From: JANNPJ01 sp965200525
GTDB taxonomy: Bacteria > Actinomycetota > Actinomycetes > Actinomycetales > Kineosporiaceae
NCBI GenBank assembly: GCA_965200525.1
Contig: OZ241368.1
Coordinates: 2,046,001 to 2,110,000 of the forward strand
DNA length: 64,000 nt
Direction: 5' to 3'
A program made the translations under genes and the position numbers. Numbering within the stretch: the first letter of the stretch is position 1; the number at the start of each line of letters is the position of its first letter. This document shows positions 60,285-64,000 of the stretch, in pieces. The notes under the pieces are model-generated. The model was not told the origin of the DNA. It did no database searches and was given only the letters and a program-made list of their open reading frames with translations.

Positions 60285-61535
60285 GTGGTCGACCTGCCGC
60301 TCGTGATACATGAGGACAGCGATGACGGTTGGCATGTCCTGATGCCAGAGGGGACCTTGTGTCAAGGACGCAATAGCAAGGAGCCGGTCAATCTTGTGTG
60401 CTCGAGTTGCGGCTCGATGATCGGCAGCGCCGTCTACGCCAGACAATTTCTCAACGTGCTTGTGCGTTGCGGGAGCTGTCAGCGACTGCTCCGAGCACCA
60501 TCGCGGCAGCCGGGAAGTCCGATCCCTGGAACGCCACTTCTTCTTCCGCCAGGGCGGGCAGCCATCAAGACTCCAATCACTCCCAGCGGCAATAATGCGG
60601 TTCTGGTCGGACGGGGGGCCATCACCGGGTACATGCGTGAGACCGGGCGGGTGGTCGACCATGTGGGCCGTCCTATTCGCGCGGGCGGTAACAAGATGCT
60701 CGATCGGTCGCTATTGATGGGGGTCGCGGACGACCTGACTGCCGCACTTGGGGATAACTATGCGGAACTGATGCACGCGGATGAGAAAGGTCGTCGGAGC
60801 AAGACGCCGCCCCGAACTCGGCACCGACTTATTGAGTTGATCGAGTTTGCCAGGCTCGCCGCCGAGCATTTTGAAGATCGACCGATCCCGCGACCGCTGC
60901 GTCTTGACGATCAGTTCCTTGCAGAGGCAATCACCCTGACCGACATGATGCGCCGCTGGCGGCATCATCCGAACTGGCAGGCGGTGGCTCGAAGCCTGGC
61001 TAGCGGAGAAGATCCTCACCACACGCTCATCCTGCTGAACGTGGCCAGCTACCTGGTCGATGCCAACAACGGCGTCGGCATCCACGACGACCCACGCGAG
61101 GACCTGATTCCTGACATGTGGGTGGAGCCCAATCTCGATGAGAAGGTCCAGCTGGAGGTGAAGGCTCCTGAAGCATTTAGGTCGCCGAAAGCATCGCTGA
61201 GCGTGGATGATGCCGAAGAGGTGGTGGAGAAGGCATACGCGAAAGCGAAACGCCAGCTGAAGGTGTCCGGAAATGGGCTCTTGGTCATCGGCGGGTTTCA
61301 GATGGGGCCAACTCTTGACGTCGCAGAGCGCGCCGCAAAACGATGGGCGAGCTCGCGAAAAATGGAAAGGCGCGGGCACGTGATCGGAGTAATCCTGGCC
61401 GACATGAGTTATCGCTTCAGTACGGGGTCCAATCTCACGATGCTGCCGTGCCTCAACGTGCGCCATGTAGCCAACCCTGCCTACGCCGGTGGACTAGACG
61501 TCAGCGAGAAGCCTGCCGCCTGGAGCGGTGGATAA
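60285..61535 (+). CDS. Zinc-ribbon protein with PD-(D/E)xK-type nuclease core
   Basis: A 416-residue cytosolic protein with GTG start. An N-terminal zinc ribbon holds C39, C42 (VCSSCGS) and C62, C65 (RCGSCQR). After a helical middle part, DLIPDMWVEP and QLEVKAPEAF give a PD (276-277) .. ExK (291-293) arrangement with 14-residue spacing, as in restriction-like nucleases; a following helix (VEKAYAKAKRQLK) fits the fold, and GLLVIGGFQ may be the next strand. I do not know a named family. With the dual NTPase downstream it looks like a nuclease-NTPase defence pair. Confidence 0.65.
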   Translation: MVDLPLVIHEDSDDGWHVLMPEGTLCQGRNSKEPVNLVCSSCGSMIGSAVYARQFLNVLVRCGSCQRLLRAPSRQPGSPIPGTPLLLPPGRAAIKTPITPSGNNAVLVGRGAITGYMRETGRVVDHVGRPIRAGGNKMLDRSLLMGVADDLTAALGDNYAELMHADEKGRRSKTPPRTRHRLIELIEFARLAAEHFEDRPIPRPLRLDDQFLAEAITLTDMMRRWRHHPNWQAVARSLASGEDPHHTLILLNVASYLVDANNGVGIHDDPREDLIPDMWVEPNLDEKVQLEVKAPEAFRSPKASLSVDDAEEVVEKAYAKAKRQLKVSGNGLLVIGGFQMGPTLDVAERAAKRWASSRKMERRGHVIGVILADMSYRFSTGSNLTMLPCLNVRHVANPAYAGGLDVSEKPAAWSGG

Positions 61536-61967
61536 CCCATCGGCGACAAGGCGGCGTGGAAGCCGCACTACGACGGCTTTCTGGACCACACGCATGCGTT
61601 TGCCCGGCGCGGCTCCCCCGATCCGTCACCTCAGACGGTGCACAGCGCCCGGACTCGGATTTAGTCCGACTGATGGGCACCCTCGAACACGTACCGTTCC
61701 TGATGCTGGCAACCGGGGCGACGTGCTGGCCCGCACACCTCCATGACTTCTCTGCGGCGTGCCTGCCAAAACATCCCACCAATCATCAACGGCGTGAACT
61801 CGCAAATCGGGTAACTCGGAAGTACGCCGGAGCCCTGAAGGGACCACGAGGCGAGGTTCAGTCCGGAGACGAGTTCGTCGGTCACGAACGAGGCGACCGT
61901 CACCGCGCCACGGCGGCCGGCAACCGATCCGAAGAACAAACAAGCATCTGCCGGGGAAGCATTCGTG
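61536..61967. other. Gap between nuclease-like and NTPase genes
   Basis: No supported gene in 432 bp. Short overlapping frames on both strands look like shadows. GGGGAAG just before 61968 is the likely ribosome binding site of the NTPase gene. Confidence 0.45.
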
Positions 61968-64000
61968 GTGGATAGCCAGAGGCGGCCTACTACGGTGGTA
62001 AGCGTGACCGAGATATCTCCGAGCCGTGGCAGTGAACCCACTCCGATTCGCCGTGATCTGCAGGACACCATACTGCAATACCTCGAACGAGAAGATTCAG
62101 TTGGCGCGCAACTGATTGGGCTCGGGGGCTCGGGCAAGACCGTGCTGATGCACATGCTTACGGATGACCTCAACAAGCGTGGCCGATCCGCCTTCTACGT
62201 TCCCTTGTCCGGTGTGGGCAAGCGGGGCGAGGTCGGCAGCCGAATCTTGCGTGTCATGCATGGTCGGGGGCGAATGGGCCGCTACGCCGGAAGAACCCTT
62301 CAGTCATCCGCCGGCGCACCTCCCGTGTCCGAGGTGGTGGAGATCCTGCGAGACTTGGGAACCGAGCCGACACGGTCGGTCCTCCTTCTTGACGGACTAG
62401 ATGAGGCCGTCGATCCAGAAGGCACTGCCTCCACCGTGGAGGAACTCAGCCACTCGCTGGACAACTGGCAGATCGTGGTCAGCTCCCGGTCTAATACCCG
62501 TGATCGACGCCGCTATGCTGACTTCGCGACTTTCGAGCTCGGCCCCCTCACCCACGACGAAAGCCTCAGACTGCTCAGTGCTTACGCTCCCGAGGCTACC
62601 GACCAACGGATTGCGGATGCCATCACCGCAAGTGACGGATCTCCGCTCGCCCTCGCCCTCATTGCCCAATTGCCGCTAGACCAAGTACTAGATCGACTAC
62701 TGGTGCCGCGGCCTCTGTCCGAGCTGCAAGCGGTGATCAGCAGAGCTTTGGAATCTGCGATCACGGCTTCGCCCGATACCGCCAAGGCACAAGCATTATT
62801 GGAGAGGCTCGCGCTGCTGGGAGGCAGAGAAAGCATCGCCTCTCTCGCCGCATGGTCGGGTATCTCGGAGGAGGCAGTCGCCCGACTCTTCCAAAGCTCT
62901 GGGGCCAGGATTTTGGATCCTGACACCATTGGTATGCACGACGCCGTGATGGCGCACCTCATTTCGCGGCGCTTGCGGGCGCAGCCGTTCCAATTGGCCG
63001 AGCTGCGGCTCGGCGCCGAAGACGCCGAGCGCGACGATCTACTCGAGGAGACCTTCGTACCGCGGCAAAACCTGGCGTCGATCCTCGATCAGCACCGCTC
63101 GATCGTTGTGGGTGATCGTGGCGCAGGCAAGAGCGCGATTTTCCGCAAACTGTCCGCCCGACAGGGCGAGGTCCAGATCTTCCCGGTGACGAACGCCGGC
63201 GACCTACTACAGAAGATCACGGGTACGGCGCAGGACGCTGACACTCTCCGCGCGGCCTGGCTGGTGGTGGTCACCGCCGTTCTGGCTGGCGCCCTTCCCG
63301 AATCGGCTCCCAAGAAGCTGCGCCAAGAGGGCGTCAAGTTACGTTCGGCCGTTGGGCTCCCGACCTGCCCTGTCAGCCGGTTCCGTAAGGCGTCGCGGGC
63401 GGTCGCGGGCCCCTTCCGGGGGACGACGCTGAGTTTCGCGGTAGGACCAGTCAATCTGGACGTGCAGTTGCCCGCAGGCGGCCGGGCCAGCGGAGCCACA
63501 GTGAATGTCGAATTATTCCTGCAGGAATTACAGGGCCTACTGAACAAGACCAATCGTCATGTCATGGTGTTATTCGATCGCATCGACGAACTGTTCAAGT
63601 ACGACCGTCCCCGGCAGGAGGCGGTCATACAGGGCCTCCTCCAGATGGAGGGCCATGTCAGCATGCTGGACGGGATCGCGCTCGTCGTTTTCCTCCGTAC
63701 CGACCTCTTCGAGCTTTATGACATTCAGGAGAAGAACAAACTGATCTCTCGACGGCTGTTGCTCGAGTGGTCGGAGGAGGATTGGCTCCAAGTTCTGGTA
63801 CGGCGAGTCCTCGCTAACGAGCAACTCGATTGGGTAGCCGAGAGGTTGCGACTGCCGGATGGTGGGATCGAGACCCGGCCGGCGCTTAGCGCGCTCTTTC
63901 CCGCAGAGATTGAAGGCCGTCCCCTTGATCGATGGCTCGTCGACTCCGTGCGCAACGGCAACGGCGACGTATCACCCCGCTTGGCCGTCCTCCTGCTCCA
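61968..64000 (+). CDS. Dual P-loop NTPase (STAND-like plus second ATPase), cut by the window edge
   Basis: A frame open from the GTG at 61968 to the end of the window without a stop (677 residues visible). The first NTPase has Walker A GLGGSGKT (51-58) and Walker B LLLDGLDE (about 140), then VVSSRSNTRDRRRY and SPLALALI, which is a STAND-type pattern. After a winged-helix-like linker, LASILDQHRSIVVGDRGAGK opens a second P-loop domain (GDRGAGKS about 382-389) with Walker B VMVLFDRIDEL (about 530) and a sensor-like VVFLRTDLFELYD, like the Sll1717-type P-loop ATPases of defence loci. The N-terminus could also be the GTG at 62004 (GGTGG 5 nt upstream). No effector domain is seen before the edge. 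Confidence 0.8.
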   Translation, partial: MDSQRRPTTVVSVTEISPSRGSEPTPIRRDLQDTILQYLEREDSVGAQLIGLGGSGKTVLMHMLTDDLNKRGRSAFYVPLSGVGKRGEVGSRILRVMHGRGRMGRYAGRTLQSSAGAPPVSEVVEILRDLGTEPTRSVLLLDGLDEAVDPEGTASTVEELSHSLDNWQIVVSSRSNTRDRRRYADFATFELGPLTHDESLRLLSAYAPEATDQRIADAITASDGSPLALALIAQLPLDQVLDRLLVPRPLSELQAVISRALESAITASPDTAKAQALLERLALLGGRESIASLAAWSGISEEAVARLFQSSGARILDPDTIGMHDAVMAHLISRRLRAQPFQLAELRLGAEDAERDDLLEETFVPRQNLASILDQHRSIVVGDRGAGKSAIFRKLSARQGEVQIFPVTNAGDLLQKITGTAQDADTLRAAWLVVVTAVLAGALPESAPKKLRQEGVKLRSAVGLPTCPVSRFRKASRAVAGPFRGTTLSFAVGPVNLDVQLPAGGRASGATVNVELFLQELQGLLNKTNRHVMVLFDRIDELFKYDRPRQEAVIQGLLQMEGHVSMLDGIALVVFLRTDLFELYDIQEKNKLISRRLLLEWSEEDWLQVLVRRVLANEQLDWVAERLRLPDGGIETRPALSALFPAEIEGRPLDRWLVDSVRNGNGDVSPRLAVLLL

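Overview
The window is high-GC DNA with the codon use and gene content of a filamentous or multicellular actinomycete: an Lsr2 nucleoid protein, CHAT/TPR and STAND/TPR proteins, very large Rhs polymorphic toxins, and many GTG starts behind GGAGG-type ribosome binding sites. The genus cannot be fixed from the sequence. Almost nothing is core metabolism; this is accessory DNA cut up by decayed transposons.

Region 1 (about 0.4-10.4 kb) is the most interesting part. It is a candidate peptide-derived natural product locus that I do not recognise. A 64-residue peptide is built of six tandem nonapeptide-like units (consensus MRPDAAKAG). It stands at the head of a minus-strand gene row that runs, after a strong hairpin, through a fatty-acid-desaturase-fold membrane diiron enzyme, an L-arginine:X amidinotransferase-like enzyme, a JmjC/cupin protein, a haem-oxygenase-like diiron oxidase (HDO), a GFA-type zinc protein, a DDAH/arginine-deiminase-like hydrolase and a CPA2 antiporter. 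Facing the other way are a stand-alone class II aminoacyl-tRNA-synthetase-like protein (EpmA/GenX type) and a TauD/TfdA dioxygenase. An AlkC-type DNA glycosylase and a hypothetical protein follow.

Region 2 (12.7-20 kb) holds Lsr2, a secreted NucA/NucB-type nuclease with a SUKH-type immunity candidate, an ISL3 transposase remnant split by an IS110-family element, and a pair of membrane proteins.

Region 3 (20-37.6 kb) contains two giant Rhs toxins with different N-terminal propellers (FN3 plus duplicated NHL-like propeller; seven-bladed RCC1 propeller), each followed by an overlapping immunity candidate. It also contains an orphan Rhs tip fragment, an IS3 element and degenerate copies of a dispersed repeat that lie beside the toxin modules.

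Region 4 (37.8-59.4 kb) is a second possibly undescribed system. Two CHAT-protease/TPR proteins and an HTH-STAND-TPR protein surround a nine-gene minus-strand operon: SIS sugar isomerase, SDR, aminotransferase, methionyl-tRNA synthetase, stand-alone PheT-like tRNA-binding domain, SAM synthetase, kinase-like protein, small basic protein and an HDVFGH-motif protein. An NrdR-like regulator with a doubled ATP-cone is divergent from it. The joint use of methionine, ATP and tRNA-binding modules points to a tRNA- or SAM-linked small molecule or conflict pathway; this is inference.

Region 5 (60.3 kb to the right edge) has a zinc-ribbon PD-(D/E)xK-like nuclease and a protein with two P-loop NTPase domains that runs off the window. 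It looks like a defence locus.
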